A stretch of 64,000 bases of DNA, from positions 1-64,000 of the forward strand of contig LVLI01000304.1 in assembly GCA_001687465.1 (NCBI GenBank). Direction: 5' to 3'. Under the pieces are notes generated by a model that was not told the origin of the DNA, did no database searches, and was given only the letters and a program-made list of their open reading frames with translations. The translations under genes and the position numbers were made by a program. The stretch is from Halocafeteria seosinensis (Eukaryota; Sar; Bigyra; Bicosoecida). Within the stretch, counting starts at the first letter, position 1. Each line of letters starts with the position of its first letter. Below are positions 48,948 to 61,670 of this stretch, in pieces.

Positions 48948-51535
48948 CTATGCGTCCCTTACACCCGCTGGTGAGGACGGAACGGTGGCAGGTTGTACTG
49001 GTGCTCTTTCGGTCTCCTGAGGCAAACGCGCTTGACGCTCTCGTTCTAGTTGTGTTGTTTGTTTCCATCGCTCTAAGGACAGGGTTTCTTCACCATGAGA
49101 AATTGCATTCAGTTTCGCAAGGCTCAACCAGCAATGCATATATTCCTGGCTGATTGTCTCTCCACTCTGCTGCCGCGCTTCGACCATGTCTTGCTCGACC
49201 TGCTTCGTGACATCTTGAGACATGTTGGTGGCGATGTTTCGCACCGTAGCGAAGTATTTTCTAAGAGCAGTTAACTGCTGCTCACTAAATTCAGGCAATC
49301 GGATGGCGGCGTTTTTTAAATTGTTCTGCGCTGCCTCTGATAATGGCAGCCGGATGTCAACCGGCAGCAGCGACCTCCCAGCTGTCAAAGAGAGCACGGC
49401 GATATCAACAGGGAAATCGACCATGTGATACTCAAAATCATACTTCAGTGAGGCGGTGTTCATCACGTTTGCCAGTGCTTGAATATTTTTGACACCGGTC
49501 TCATCGAGTTTCCCAGTGTGCATCACTGTCTCGTCAACGAGCAGATGGCTGCCCGCCGGTAATTGAAGAACACCAGCATTTAAGCGGTTGGTCTCGTAGG
49601 ACTTTTTAGGGTTGAAACGAAGACCATTGAGGTTATTAAGTCGCATGGGCAAAATAATACTCCTTGGAACAATGTTGCTAATGCATTGCGCAAGTCTCTT
49701 TCCGGCGGTACTTCCTCCATCAACTAACGGCAGTGTAGGATCCGCTGGCGCCGGCGGAATAACCGAACTATTACTCTGCCCGGATGGGCTACGTTGCTGA
49801 TGAGAACTTTGTCCCTGTGTCGGATTCTGCTCTGAGCCCTGTTGTTCGGAACCCTGCTGACTCTGAGAACCTTCATTTTGTTGACTTCTCCGCTGGTGAT
49901 CTTGCCACTCGCGAACTCTCCGCTGTTCCTCCTGGGCGCGGGCAATAGTTTCAGGAGTGTCGGATGATTCATCCGGAGCACCGGATAGGTTAACTGATGT
50001 TTTTCCAAGAGCCATCCCTTCTGCTCGAGACGTAATCCGTGAAAGAATGTTAAACAAAATGTACTCTGCAGCAAGTGGGTCATCTCCAATACATGTAGAA
50101 AAGTATTGAACCAGCTGCGCCCGCAGTTCAGATATGGAGCAACCTGTAGATTGCGTGAGTTCACTGAGCGACGAGTGAGCAGTGGAAGCAAGGGTTTTTT
50201 CGTTTTCTACTGAAATCTGGATTTCCTTTTGTTTCCGCTGTTTTTCTGCTTCACTTCCACGCTTTGTAACTTGATCGTTTTCCTGTCCGGCTGACAGAGC
50301 AAACGTCCCTGTGCTTGAGGACATTGGGGGTTGCAGTGTAGGGAAAGTACTGGCGAGATGACGCCACACTACACATTGAACGCGTGGAACAAGACTAGCT
50401 GGAGGATTCTTTGCAAGTGCTTCGCCATCATTGGCCATTGCAAATCTCATATCTATATCCTCCGCTGTGTCTCCTGGTTGCGGATACGCCGATCCGATCA
50501 TCGATGCCTCCCCTGTAAGCTGCGGGTCTACACTTAGCACACCGACTACCTCCACCATATCTCCCACCTTTAACCCAGTAACTTCATCACAGTAGAATCT
50601 CACGAGACACGGTAGCTCGGTCTCGTCCGGGAGAGGATAGTAAGACTTCAGAGCCTCAATTTCCGAATCGCCTTGGGGTTGCGTAGAGTTGTCCGCAGCA
50701 CTAGCCCTAGTGTCTCCACTTCGTTTCGACGATAAACCCTCTTCGTTTGCGCCGAGTCTTTTCGTACCTTGTCCGCCAGTTGATCCGCTAAGATCTTCGT
50801 CCTCTTGCTCCATTGGTCTCTTCCGGGACGCCTTTGCCTGATCTGGGCTGTCGGCTACCGGAGCACTAAATTGGTTGTCGGCAATGGTAGATGAACGTGC
50901 CCAACTTGCTTCACCAGGGATGGGAACCAAGTAATACGGTACCCTGTGCAACATACCACTCCTTGTCAACAGCAGAGAATTAGCATGGTGACCAGTCTGG
51001 AAGCTCACCTCGACTGCAACTGCTTCCCCTCCATATCGCTGGAAGACGGTGGATTAAACGTATCTTGATATTTTGTGGGAAATAGCTTGGTTTCTGCAGG
51101 CAGGTAGAAAGAAAGAATATCTTCAGATAGTTTGACTGGCGTGCGTGTGGGCACTCACCTCCCGAGGGTGTTGTCACTTGGTGGACGGCCTGAAAGTATT
51201 CAGGAGAGAACATATCCTGTACCATCCCACGGTAACGGACGAAAGTGTTAGGTGCCAAAAACCCTTGTTGCAAATTCTTTCGGTTCACCACGGGAATCTG
51301 CGATAGAGAGGGGAGAAAACATGCACGTGAGTCTGACTTCATGTCCCGGTGCTGACTGACGCCCATATCTTACTCTTTCCAGGACATCGTCATCGATGCT
51401 TTTGCGAAATGTTTCCCCCACTCCCCAATCCTGTTCCTGAGGGAGTTGCCCATTATTCGCTTGCAAAGCTTGACTGAACTGGGCCTCGACAACTTGGAGA
51501 GGCCTCTGAAGCAAATCTTCCACTGCGTGAGCCAT
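48948..51535 (-). CDS. MCMBP: Mini-chromosome maintenance complex-binding protein
   Basis: MCMBP binds MCM3-7 and controls loading and removal of the replicative helicase. Four exons: 51374-51535, 51159-51297, 51009-51093, 48948-50961, total 799 residues. Family segments are: an N-terminal IPVVNRKNLQQGFLAPNTFV with RYRGMVQDMFSPEYF; residues of about 230-270 with LPCLVRFYCDEVTGLKVGDM and VEVVGVLSVDP; a central helical part (AEYILFNILSRI); and near the C-terminus RSIILPMRLNNLNGLRFNPK, NRLNAGVLQLPAGSHLLVDE, and YHMVDFPVDIAVLSL. A Gln/Ser-rich insert of about 60 residues (QRRSQQNEGSQSQQ) separates the halves. The SF-type AAA-like core lacks Walker motifs, as in other MCMBPs. Length exceeds the human protein (642) because of low-complexity inserts. 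Confidence 0.92.
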
Positions 51536-51889
51536 GGTTTGTTTGAATGACCAAAGATTTCCGTAGAATGTATTCGACTATCTTTCCTTGCTGCAGCTAA
51601 CGCAAGTCTGTAAGAGATTAACAAGACGTGCTGGCTTCAGGAACACGGTGGGTTCGATCTCGTATCCTTGCTAGAGGACGGTGCTTTTTGAAATAGCCAG
51701 CTTCTGGCGCGCAAGCTGTCGCCCGTTGTAGATTGGTCCAAGCCGGCGCCAATCTTCAAGTGCACACTGTTGAAATTCTAGCCGGGTACTTGACAAGACA
51801 ACATGAGAAGTAGAGCAAATATAACAAAGAGTGAAAGCGTTTGATGAAAAATCAGTGTATTGAGTAACAAATGTACAGCAAGTTCCCAG
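51536..51889. other. Intergenic between MCMBP and ISWI
   Basis: 354 bp upstream of MCMBP and downstream of the ISWI stop. No feature beyond presumed UTR and promoter sequence. Confidence 0.3.
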
Positions 51890-54800
51890 TTACTGGGATC
51901 GATGCTTCTGCAGGACCGAAAGTGAAAAACAAAATATTGGTGATGCGAATGATAAACGATGGACATATAGTATTTGAAACTCACCTTCGAAGAAGAGGAG
52001 TCCTCAGAAAGGGACTCAAGCTCTAGTTTACCTGCACTGCCATTCTCACGCTGTAGTGAGAAAGTTGACGCCGTCGATGGATGCCGATTTTGTGGGCGAC
52101 TTCGCTTTTGACTACTTGTAGATTCCTTTGCTTTCTTCTTCCTATTTTGTGACTTAGGTCTCATTGATTCATTCTCTCTTTCCACCAAACGCATTAGTTG
52201 GTCACAGCGCTTCGCTAATTCTGCACTAGTTCTCGATTTGATAAACCAGTCAAAGCGGAACGCATACGCTTGTCTGATCTGCACTCGCAGCGCGTCCCAT
52301 TGACCATAGCCAAGTTCGTTAACCATGCATAGGAGAAAGCGATCGTGTTCTTCAGTGAATCCTTTTTTGCTAATTCCTTTACCCGTAGAAGGTAACGTCA
52401 AAGTGTTATAGGGATCTGGGTGCCTGGAGATCTTTTCAGCAAGCTCTGCTTCTACTCGTCGTTGCCTTTCAATCTTTTCTTCACCCTTACGGATTCGGTT
52501 TAGCAACTTCTCCCATCCCGTAATCCTTTTGTAGTTCTTCCAGAATGCACGATAGTATTCCCGTACTTCATCTTCAGTCTTGCCGGTACCACTCGACACA
52601 TCTTCGACGATGTCGTCGAGATTATCTCTTCCGTTATTTTCGCATGCTTTGATGAACTGACTGAAGTCATGCTTATTCCAACTCCCAAACCCGTGTTGGA
52701 GAAGCTTTTCTTTTTCCTCCTTCTCTTCATCAGAAAGCTGCAGTTTCTCTAATTCAGCTTTAATTTGTTCACTTCGTGGTGTCTCTTCAATAGTTTTTTC
52801 GTAGTCTCTTTCGGCTTTATCCCGAGCTTCGGACTCTGAGTAGCCTTCACTGGCATACTGATTGTAAAGACTACGAATACCCTTCTTCCGTTGATGTGCT
52901 TCAGTTTTCGACACCTCCTTCAATTCTTGCTGCAATGTGTGGGCCTTTACTGCAAGGTCATTTTGCTTTTCGTAAAGCTTTCGTAGTCTATCGTGATCAA
53001 AGAACTGGTGTTCTTGAAAGTTAGGGATCTTAATTACTCTGCCTGATTCCTTGATGCTACTCCGGCCTTTCGCAGTGTTCAGTATTTCACGATAGTAAGC
53101 GGAAACATCGTAATTTTGCTTCCGCTGACGTTGGGGAAGATTAATGAAGTTGAGATCTTCCGTCTTTCGGGACTGCTTTTGCCGGTTCATGGTTCCAGAG
53201 AATTCCCCTATTTCATAGACGGATTTATCCGCCAAGGAGGCAGAGTCCAAACTAAAGTTACTCAGGTTATGACTCATGTCTCTCTTAATTTTTTCATTTA
53301 GTTGCTGGGTTTTCTCCTCACCCCGGGCCAGAATAGCATCGACATCCTCGTCTGTTACAACAGCTCGATCGGATCGGAAAATTTCGTCGGCACCAAACCG
53401 GACCATTTGCATCATTTCGTCCTTAGATAACTGCTTATTCTGCTCCATTAGCCGGCCTTGTTGCACAATCGCAGCGTCAAGATACAGTTTTCTCTCCGCT
53501 CGCTCAATGATCTTCTCTTCTATGGTACTTTCCGTGATGAAACGGAATACTCGGACTTGTTTTGTTTGTCCTATACGGTGTGCCCTATCTTGAGCCTGTA
53601 AGTCCATCTGAGGATTCCAGTCGCTATCGTACAGAATGACTACATCGGCGGTATACAAGTTGATTCCTAAGCCACCAGCTCTAGTGGACAGAAGAAAGAC
53701 AAATTTGGAGGAATTTTTGGCGTTAAAATCTTCCATCATTTGGTCTCGGTCTTCACTTTGAGTGTTGCCGTCAATGCGACAATACTCGTAATCCTGTGCT
53801 AGCAGAAAATCCTCAAGAATGTCCAGCATCCGTGTCATCTGCAGAACAACCGAATACGCAACTTCCAGATATCGAGTGTCTTCAAACGCTGAACAGAAGT
53901 GCAGCACTTACTTGACTGAAGATCAATATTCGCGAGCCTTGCTGTTTTAGCTTGGGCAATAGCTTGTTTAACAGAAGCATTTTCCCCGCATTCTCCCAAA
54001 GATGAGGTCCATTATTATAGGGTGGTCCAGGTTCGGCCCCTTCGAATAGGTACGGGTGGTTACATACTTTTCGTAACTGCATGAGGATATTTAATAGGCG
54101 GACCTTATCTGGGCCACCGATTTGATTCAGCGATGTTGCATCTTTCGTTAAGATTTTTTGATACCAGTCCCTTTGCATCTGTGTCATCCCGACATATAAC
54201 TTAGTTTCAACCTTCGGAGGGAGGGATTTCTCAACATCACTCTTCAGACGACGGAGCAAGAATGGCTTCAAAATCTGCATCGAACAGAGCAAACATTGAA
54301 ATAGCATGTAGGGACAACTAAAAGATAAGGAGGAAACATACCGTGTGTAACTTCTGGATAACTGTATCTCGCATTCCTCCGTCGTCTGCGTTGAACCATT
54401 GATCGAAGTCATCAGCATCACCGAAGACGTCTGGTAACAAAAAGTTCAGCAAAGCCCACAATTCATGCAAGTTATTCTGCAAAGGAGTTCCTGTAAGAAG
54501 TAGGCGATTCTGAGAATCTAAATTACGAACTTCCTTCGAGAGAGCAGACTTCTCATTCTTAATTCGATGAGCTTCATCAATGATGATATAACGCCATTGA
54601 AATTTGCGGAATGCCGCCTTCTCTATTATAACAGTTTCGTAGGTTGTAACCACCACTTCGTAATGGCCACTCATCAGCTCTTGAGTAACTAATCTCTTCC
54701 TCTCTTCTTTCTGTCCCTGAAGCCGCAACACTCTAAAACTGGGACACCATTTCTTAAATTCTCGGTACCAGTTGCCCATTGTACTCTTGGGCACAATGAT

Positions 54801-55575
54801 GAGATGAGGTCCGTTTATCTGCCGGTACTGTTTCAAGAAGGCCAGCAAGGCGATTGTCTGGATTGTTTTCCCGAGACCCATTTCATCAGCCAATATTCCA
54901 CTAATACCTGTATCGTATAGACCAACCAACCAGTTCAGTCCTTCGATCTGGTAATCACGCAAGTTTCCTCCTTCCATGATTGTAGGCTGACTACTGACAC
55001 GCATCCCCGAGTTACTATCCATCGCAGCAGCGACGAGGGCATTGTCCTCCTCTTCTTCGGTGAGACGGTGATGTGCACGGTGCACATCCTTCGACTTCCC
55101 CTTATTTCCTTTCTTCCCTTTCTTGGTTGACGTGGTATCGGCATCGGCAGTGGTGTTTTCCCCGGACATAAAATGCGAAAACACCTCCGCTTGTTGCATC
55201 TGCAATCGGCCACAAAATACCACCAGGAAAAACAAGTTAATTGGGCTATCAATGCTCAAAATTCTTCGTTCCTGGTTTGCAACGTACCAAGAATTCTAGA
55301 CGCCTTTGAGACTTGAGCTCGTTTTCACGCTCCACCTTAGCCATCTGTTTATCTTTCACGTCCTTGAGTTTTTCCAATTGAGCTTGCCTTTTACTTTTCG
55401 CTCGCTTAGCCTCTTCATCCTCCAGCTTGTACTCGACTTCCACGTTAGCATCATCATCATTGCTATCGTCGACTGTCTGATTAATGCGCTCTTCTTCCTC
55501 CTTATCTTCCTCCTCCTCATGTTTACTCGACGCTGACGAGGCTGAGGAGCTCATTTTCTCACTCTTTGAGCTCAT
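51890..55575 (-). CDS. ISWI-family chromatin remodelling ATPase
   Basis: A SNF2 helicase-like motor that slides nucleosomes (SMARCA5, Isw1 and plant CHR11 group). Five exons: 55288-55575, 54342-55199, 53912-54274, 51985-53838, and a terminal 18-nt exon 51890-51907 (five codons plus stop), total 1126 residues. The ATPase shows motif [15 protein letters not shown], motif [26 protein letters not shown], and motif [22 protein letters not shown]. Before it lies the ISWI AutoN-like acidic and basic region. After it come a HAND-like segment ([20 protein letters not shown]), SANT ([20 protein letters not shown]) and SLIDE ([20 protein letters not shown]), which distinguish ISWI from CHD and SNF2 proteins. 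The Lys/Ser-rich tail ends the protein. Partner subunits are not in the window. Confidence 0.93.
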
Positions 55576-57868
55576 GGCACCACCAATAAATGTTCAATAA
55601 ACCCAATATCCAAGTAAAAGAACCAAAAAAGCCTGCAAAAAGGGAGTATTGAGGGCTCAGTAAATTCCAAAACCATGCACATGCTGTTCCCATGTACCAA
55701 CGATATAAGAACTATTTGGCTTACCTTTGTCATTAAAGGAACAAACAAACAAACAATTCGCTACTTGAATGAAACATGTATTGATGATACCACCATGAAA
55801 CAATACTATTGATGTGTCTATCCCTCGATTCCTCTCTGTAGCTGCTTTGAAAAACGAAAGGAATCGGGACGGGTCACTCGTAAGGGGAAGGCCCAGGGGA
55901 GCAAAAGAGGTCATTGGACCACATTTCAAATCAAGGTGACTCTCGGAAAGGAATCCAAGTGTTGGGTTTCAGATATGAATGATTTCGACCAAACGTACTG
56001 GAAAATGAGTTTCGACTCTCAGATCGTTTCATTCAACTTTGGAAAAACGTACAGTGATGCGCGGGTTACAATTCCACCAATTGGTTGGATTCCCGACGGT
56101 CGTTAGTATGTTGTCACGTTTACACTCACGCAACCAAGCCTTTTTGCGCTGCGATAGCATTTTGAAGAATGGCTAGCTTGATGGCGCAACAGACACATTT
56201 TATCTTCCCGGAGATCCTTGCAGCAGAGTGAAACCAGTCTTACGAACGAATTCAAATCACTTTCTGAAGACGGATACATTATGCCAGAGTGAATGCTGCT
56301 TATGCAGACGACATCATACAGGAAGTTCCAGTATGAAGTGACACCTCGGAGCTGCCTGGGTAGTGCTACTGCCGGCCGTCAATGTGTCCTTGGGATAGTG
56401 CGCCTTGGCAGCGGTGGCAAACACCCATTTGTACTGGTATATTAGTCCGCAAACTGGAACGGAATATAAACTTGCGGTCCTTACACCCAGGCGTATAGCT
56501 TGTTTAGTCTTGCTCGAAGACCACCAGCAGAGGTGTATTCGACATCTACCGCTTCTCTTCATTCATTGTACCTTGTTTCTAGCTCAAAATTTGCTATACG
56601 AACCATATGCGTCCAAATCCTTCTTAGCACACCTGACGAAGGCAGCTCGACGGCCACTATCGATCTCTCCTGGCTCAAGCTGCAGTAAAGAATCTAATTT
56701 CGTGGACTGTCAATGAGCAAGCATAACGAAGAATAGGCTTACAGGATTGTCCCCATATACTTTGTCATAACACACTTTAGATATGCACTCGTTCACACAA
56801 TTGTCATTCTCCAAGGGGTGAATATGAGAGCAGGAATCTTCGCAAGCCTTGCTGCGTTTCCAGAATTTTGTAAGCTGTGGGAGCCACGAATACTTCGTTC
56901 AGCAACCAAGTAACGATACATCAGTACGATATTGCTTACTACTTTTCTCTTGCTCTCGTTCCTTCTTCGTCGCTTCCCTTCCACAAGTGACAAGCCGAAT
57001 CCCAAATTCCAGTTGGCGGATAGCTTGCCTAGTGCCGTAGGAGGATACCACGACGATACAAGCATGACCTCATCGCCACAGTTTCTAATCGGGCGCGTGT
57101 TGGGGCAAAGTAATATCAGGTACAGCGCCAGCAATACTATTGTGGATTGCTTCACGGACTGGCGGCAGCTCATCTTCTCGTCCGTCAAACTTAGCGCTGA
57201 CGATTCCACTACGTTAGCCTTTTACCTCCAATTCAACGGAAGCGGAGGCTGACGAGACCTCCTAATTCCGTATCTATTGCGTAAATACAGAGTGTTACTA
57301 CGCACCCACCAAGTTTCCGAAGGAGTCCGTGCAAACTTTGCGCAAGATCTTAATGTAGAAACTTCAAAAATCCAGTGTTTCGGACGGGTCTCCCCCAAAA
57401 CAGTCAATATTTAGCGTGATTTGACCCAAACGATTCCCTGAAATTATTCTTGAATAGGTTCTTTGAAGAGTATTCCAGAGATTCCATAAGCAGGGACTCC
57501 TTCATATTTCGTACACGCAGCAGTATAAAGGGCAAAAGTAAACATGGTAAGGAACCGTTAACGGGAAGCACTGCCCCCCCTTCCAGACCCCCCTGAAAAT
57601 ACTTTTTGTAGTTTACCATACACCATACGGATCGCCTTCTGGCATCTACATGGACCTTATTATGCACAGTCGGATGGATGGATTTGTTGGGGTATCGTGT
57701 TAGAACGCATATGAAATGTGAGCAAGTATAGAGTGGGAGACAGAGGGGGGAATTGGCTGCTCAAGAACCCTTTTGAACTGGATCCACTACCGAGTAGCTC
57801 TACCGATTGAATACTGTACTTAACAGGCTTGATGATAGTATTGGTCTTACCTAATTTGTTTTATATGT
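55576..57868. other. 2.3-kb region without an assignable gene
   Basis: This is one of the largest gaps between confident genes outside the left end. The longest plus-strand frame (56932-57252) starts with a hydrophobic run (LTTFLLLSFLLRR) and continues for about 90 polar residues; a 103-codon frame lies at 56405-56716. Neither has a recognisable domain or clean joining splice sites. Part of this interval must be the ISWI and centrin promoters. C-rich and simple-sequence stretches near 57570-57595 have no clear meaning. Confidence 0.35.
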
Positions 57869-58531
57869 ATGCAGGCACTACGTCGCTCAGGAGCCGCCAG
57901 TGGCAAAGACCGCAAGGCCAAGTTCGAACTCACGGAGGAGCAAAAACAGGAAATTCGTGAAGCTTTTGATCTCTTTGATACAGATGGCTCAGGTAAAATG
58001 AGTTTGAGGTTTCTTGTACAACAAGGATATTAGCTTTACAAAATCTTGGTCCTCGAACTTTGTGATGAAATGGCAGGTACTATTGACGCTAAGGAGTTAA
58101 AAGTTGCAATGAGGGCGCTCGGATTCGAACCCAAGAAGGAAGAAATTAAGAAAATGATAAGTGACATCGATAAGGACGGTAATGGTACAATTGATTTCCA
58201 AGAGTTCTTGGAAATGATGACGTCTAAAATGGTACGTGCTTCTGTACACTTCCTCTTTCTTCATGCATGTTTTACCTGTTGGCTATTTTATGCCTACTGG
58301 CAGAGCGAGAAAGACTCCAGAGAAGAAATCTTGAAAGCATTCAGATTGTTTGATGATGATGAAACGGGGAAAATATCTTTCCGTAACTTGAAGCGAGTTG
58401 CAAAGGAACTTGGAGAAAACATGACCGATGAAGAGCTCGCTGAGATGATCGAAGAAGCTGACAGAGACGGTGATGGAGAAATAAACGAAGAAGATTTCTT
58501 GAGGATAATGAAAAAGACCAGTTTGTACTGA
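57869..58531 (+). CDS. CETN: Centrin
   Basis: Centrin is the EF-hand calcium-binding protein of centrioles, basal bodies and flagellar roots. Three exons: 57869-57992, 58077-58231, 58304-58531, total 168 residues, the normal centrin length. Four EF-hand loops are visible: [36 protein letters not shown] and [12 protein letters not shown]. Loop 3 has a non-canonical Asn at the last position, as in other centrins. The C-terminal [11 protein letters not shown] is the centrin signature that separates it from calmodulin, and [17 protein letters not shown] matches centrin 2. The ATG at 57869 is in frame and directly adjacent to a TGCAG, so an upstream first exon ending there is an alternative; it would change only the extreme N-terminus. 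Confidence 0.95.
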
Positions 58532-58974
58532 GATTGTATGCGTCAGCTAAGACCGGAGAGCTGATGACAATGCACGTATCATGCCTCGTATATTATCCCG
58601 ACCTTAATTTGTAGAAGTCCGAACGATGCGACATACGATAGACTAACGTGAGTATAAATAAATTCATTCTAAGTGTACATACGAAATGACACAATTCCGA
58701 CTTCTTTATCGGTCTTTGTTTACGTCACGCATACACATGTTACATGCGTGGCGCCATTGGTTCTCGCACAGTGAACCTTCACACAGACTTGTTCTGTGTT
58801 CCCCGAACAAAAACTCCAGTATTCCATATTACTATGGCTTGTTGCATCCGACCAGCAGTTACGATACCCGCGGTGAGGTGAATTCCCCAGAGGAATGAAT
58901 GGTGCTTGAGTGGAACACGGTTGGGGATTCGAGTCTGCATTGGGAAACAGCATGCAGTGAAACAGTCAAAGAAA
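58532..58974. other. Intergenic between centrin and the Ser-rich gene
   Basis: 443 bp between same-strand genes; no feature recognised beyond UTR and promoter sequence. Confidence 0.3.
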
Positions 58975-59913
58975 ATGACGCAGAACGGCCAGGTACACCC
59001 ATATTCTTCTAATCCGTACAATAGAGGAAATGACGGTGATATGGATGATTCCATGCGCGATGATGAGATAACCGGCTCGTCTTCATCCTCTTCTCTGCAC
59101 TTGTTATTCGAAGATGGTCTCCCGAAGGACTTCCAGACGAATTCCGTGGTACAGGTACGGCCCTGCATAAACGAAGCAAGCGACGGTGTTACGCCCTAAA
59201 TAAATTTATTGAACGTCTTTCCTTCTCTTGCGAAACTGCAGGCCGCTATACATATAGATGATAGTGATAGTGACAACGAGTCGGAGGAATCGACAGACTC
59301 GCCGTCGTCAACAAAGTGCTGCGCCGCCGGTAGATCGGCCTCGCAGTCTTTCTCCCGGATGGCAGGAAGTCAGCAACAGACGCTAACCCCCTTTCCCTAC
59401 AGAGATAAAGCCCATAATCGTTCGGTCGAATCATCTGCAGCTCCATTCAGCACGAGTGTGTGTTCAACGTCCTTGTGTGCGTTTGAGGGAATGAACGTGC
59501 CTCGGCAACACAGTATAGAATGCGACGGTAATCAGCGTCCGAGGCGAAGTTATGAAACAGGACACTTAGACTCTACCGGTGGGGGTAAGACTCAAGAGAG
59601 TGCAAGGAGTAATAGAAGAACAAGATCCTGGAGTTTTGACGGAACTGTCGGAAGTGACTATACATGGTCGGCAGCTAGTCATCCGTCTGTGGATGCCGCG
59701 AACATTCCTACTCCTTCTACCTTTAATACTAACCGCACTCGCAAATGGAAGCATAAGTCAGGAGGACCAGCCTCGAGACGAAACCGGCCCACAAGAAGAG
59801 ATGACTCTAGCCCTTACAGTAAAAATTTGCACGTCAAAAAGAAACACAAGCAACAGTACGATCGAGATGTAGACCGCGAACTGTCGCTCTACATGCACAT
59901 GTGGAAGCTCTAG
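58975..59913 (+). CDS. Ser-rich protein of unknown function
   Basis: Two exons (58975-59154, 59242-59913) give 283 residues. No family is recognised. The protein is acidic and Ser-rich in the first half (IHIDDSDSDNESEESTDSPS), with many Asp/Glu-Ser casein-kinase-2-type sites. The second half is basic (RNRRTRSWSFDG, KNLHVKKKHKQQYDRD) and ends in a short conserved-looking helix (RDVDRELSLYMHMWKL). RxRSxS motifs could be phosphorylated by AGC-type kinases. Acidic-then-basic composition and the KKKHK cluster suggest a nuclear protein, which is inference only. No coiled coil or membrane segment is seen. Confidence 0.6.
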
Positions 59914-60020
59914 AGTATTGTAATGTTAAAAAATATCTAAAGAAAATACATATACACATAATTCCTGAACGTGTATCATTAAATAAGTTAGGACTACTCA
60001 CATCATTCAGAAATCTAACA

Positions 60021-61670
60021 TTACTCTGGGGCAAAGCAGACCGGGCAGATCCTCCGCGTGTCTTTACATAGTGTTCGGGTTGCATGCCAACAGCAGCCTG
60101 CCTTCCAACATTCGAATGGAGTATGCAGATGACAGTCCAATCGACGCTGAGGATCAACGCGGCAATGAGGACCTTTAACTTTTCCTGCATGCAGAGAGAA
60201 AGCACCAAATATTACAACCAGGAGCAATGAATACCAATCAAAGCATCTTACTCCATGAATCATCATCTGTCGTAAACTCAGAGGTTTCTTCGATGACGTT
60301 CTCAGCATGAGGATACTCCTGCTGCCACTGTTTGTGACAGTTGGGTAGATTCTTGCAGAATTTGTCGGTAGGGTTAGGGGGAGCGCCTGCCACACAAAAT
60401 TTAGACTTTGTAACGCATTAGAACCTCTACTGGTTATTCACTAACAGAAGGATATGACCGCGTACCTTTGTACGTTTTTGAAATATCTTCACCTGGGTTA
60501 AGACATTTATCTCGGAGGCTTTGGTACACGCTCTGCAGTATTAGTGCATCAGAAGTAAACGACGACCAAGCAATGTGTAACTATGCAAGGCATACATCAA
60601 AGTTGTGCTTTGTCACAATCCTTCCTGTAAGGCTGACAGTGGGATACCCATGATTTCGGGTCTCATGCCACCAGTTAGACGGATAGTATACAACGTCCCC
60701 CGGGTAAAGGAGAATACGACCACACCGTGCTCGCTTAGCTTGGGGTCGCTGCCGGAAGTCTGGTTCGAACGTATTCACCTTTCCAGCACCTCCGAACAAA
60801 TGCTCATCTTGTGGCGGACATAATATCCATTCCTTCAAACCAGCAACCTGAATACAGAGATTTGACCCCTTTTGAGAAAACCGAGAGCTTAAGGGGTTTC
60901 AAATATGCACTTACCTGAGCTTGCCAAGCTCCTGTATAAAATGCATCCCAGTGGTGAAACATACCGGCACCATCGTTACCTGGAGAACCAGACCCCATGG
61001 TTCAAAAGTTTACAGCTAAAATACCCCAATACCAGTCCATACCAATTATTAACAAGTGCCATGAAGTAACTCGTTGAAAATTATTACGGGTTTCTTCATC
61101 TTCGAAACACTGATCCACCCAGGGACTCTGTAGAAACTTTGGGAGTGGATCCACATACTCGAGAAAATGCCTTGTCGCATTGATAGTCATTCTCCACTGC
61201 ATCAACCGAGGAAACGGCGTGCCTGTTAAGTGACTTGTACGTGTTGACAGCATTGATGCAGCAAGTAGACGTACTTGTAAATACTTTGGTGTCTCGTTGT
61301 CTCGAAGTTCATCCAAGGCTGTCCGGAACGGAATCAAATAGGGCTTGTTGCCAATGTCGATAAGGTTGTTCGGATAGAACTCCACAATAGCATCCGAATA
61401 GTTGGTCGCTAATTCTTCGACAGGGAATTCATGCAGTCCTTTCCATTTGGATCCTATGCCAGATAACACGAACGGCATGTCCCCAGTGCGTACATCTTCG
61501 GAAGCCGCGGCGAATTCTTCCATCGTGAATCGTGGAATCCTCACGTATTTAAAGCCATGAGCCCGTGTCGTAGTATACGCCTCCGCAGCGAAATACCCTC
61601 CATTGTGTTGGGGATAAAAAAGGCCAAGCAATATAATCAATACGGGAGAGAACGCCGGCGGTATCATCAT
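60021..61670 (-). CDS. Secretory-pathway JmjC oxygenase with a trefoil-like C-terminal domain
   Basis: JmjC enzymes hydroxylate or demethylate proteins using Fe(II), oxygen and 2-oxoglutarate. Six exons: 61043-61670, 60915-60979, 60596-60847, 60466-60532, 60252-60386, 60021-60184, total 436 residues. A signal peptide or anchor (PPAFSPVLIILLGLFYPQ) starts the protein. The JmjC core (about 40-315) has NDGAGMFHHWDAFYTGAWQA with the HxD iron ligands, LKEWILCPP with the 2-oxoglutarate Lys, and YYPSNWWHETRNHGYPTVSL with the distal His. The order HxD, GAWQA, KxW.L.PP resembles JMJD6- and FIH-type hydroxylases. The last 55 residues hold RRLDCHLHTPFECWKAGCCW and then CPVCF, a pattern like the P-type trefoil fold (RxxC, GCCW, CF). 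A secreted or ER-resident hydroxylase is inferred; the substrate is unknown. Confidence 0.8.

Noticed and set aside
56405-56716. Segment YKLAVLTPRRIACLVL resembling BBS9/PTHB1
   Set aside because: The similarity covers only about 15 residues, upstream and downstream BBS9 motifs are absent, and the gap is too short for the whole gene.
57869-57880. An intron acceptor directly before the centrin coding start
   Set aside because: TATGCAG looks like an acceptor, but the same ATG gives an in-frame start and no convincing upstream exon with an ATG was found; kept only as an alternative.
58077-58531. Calmodulin as an alternative for the EF-hand gene
   Set aside because: The N-terminal extension, the [12 protein letters not shown] segment and the KKTSLY C-terminus are centrin, not calmodulin.
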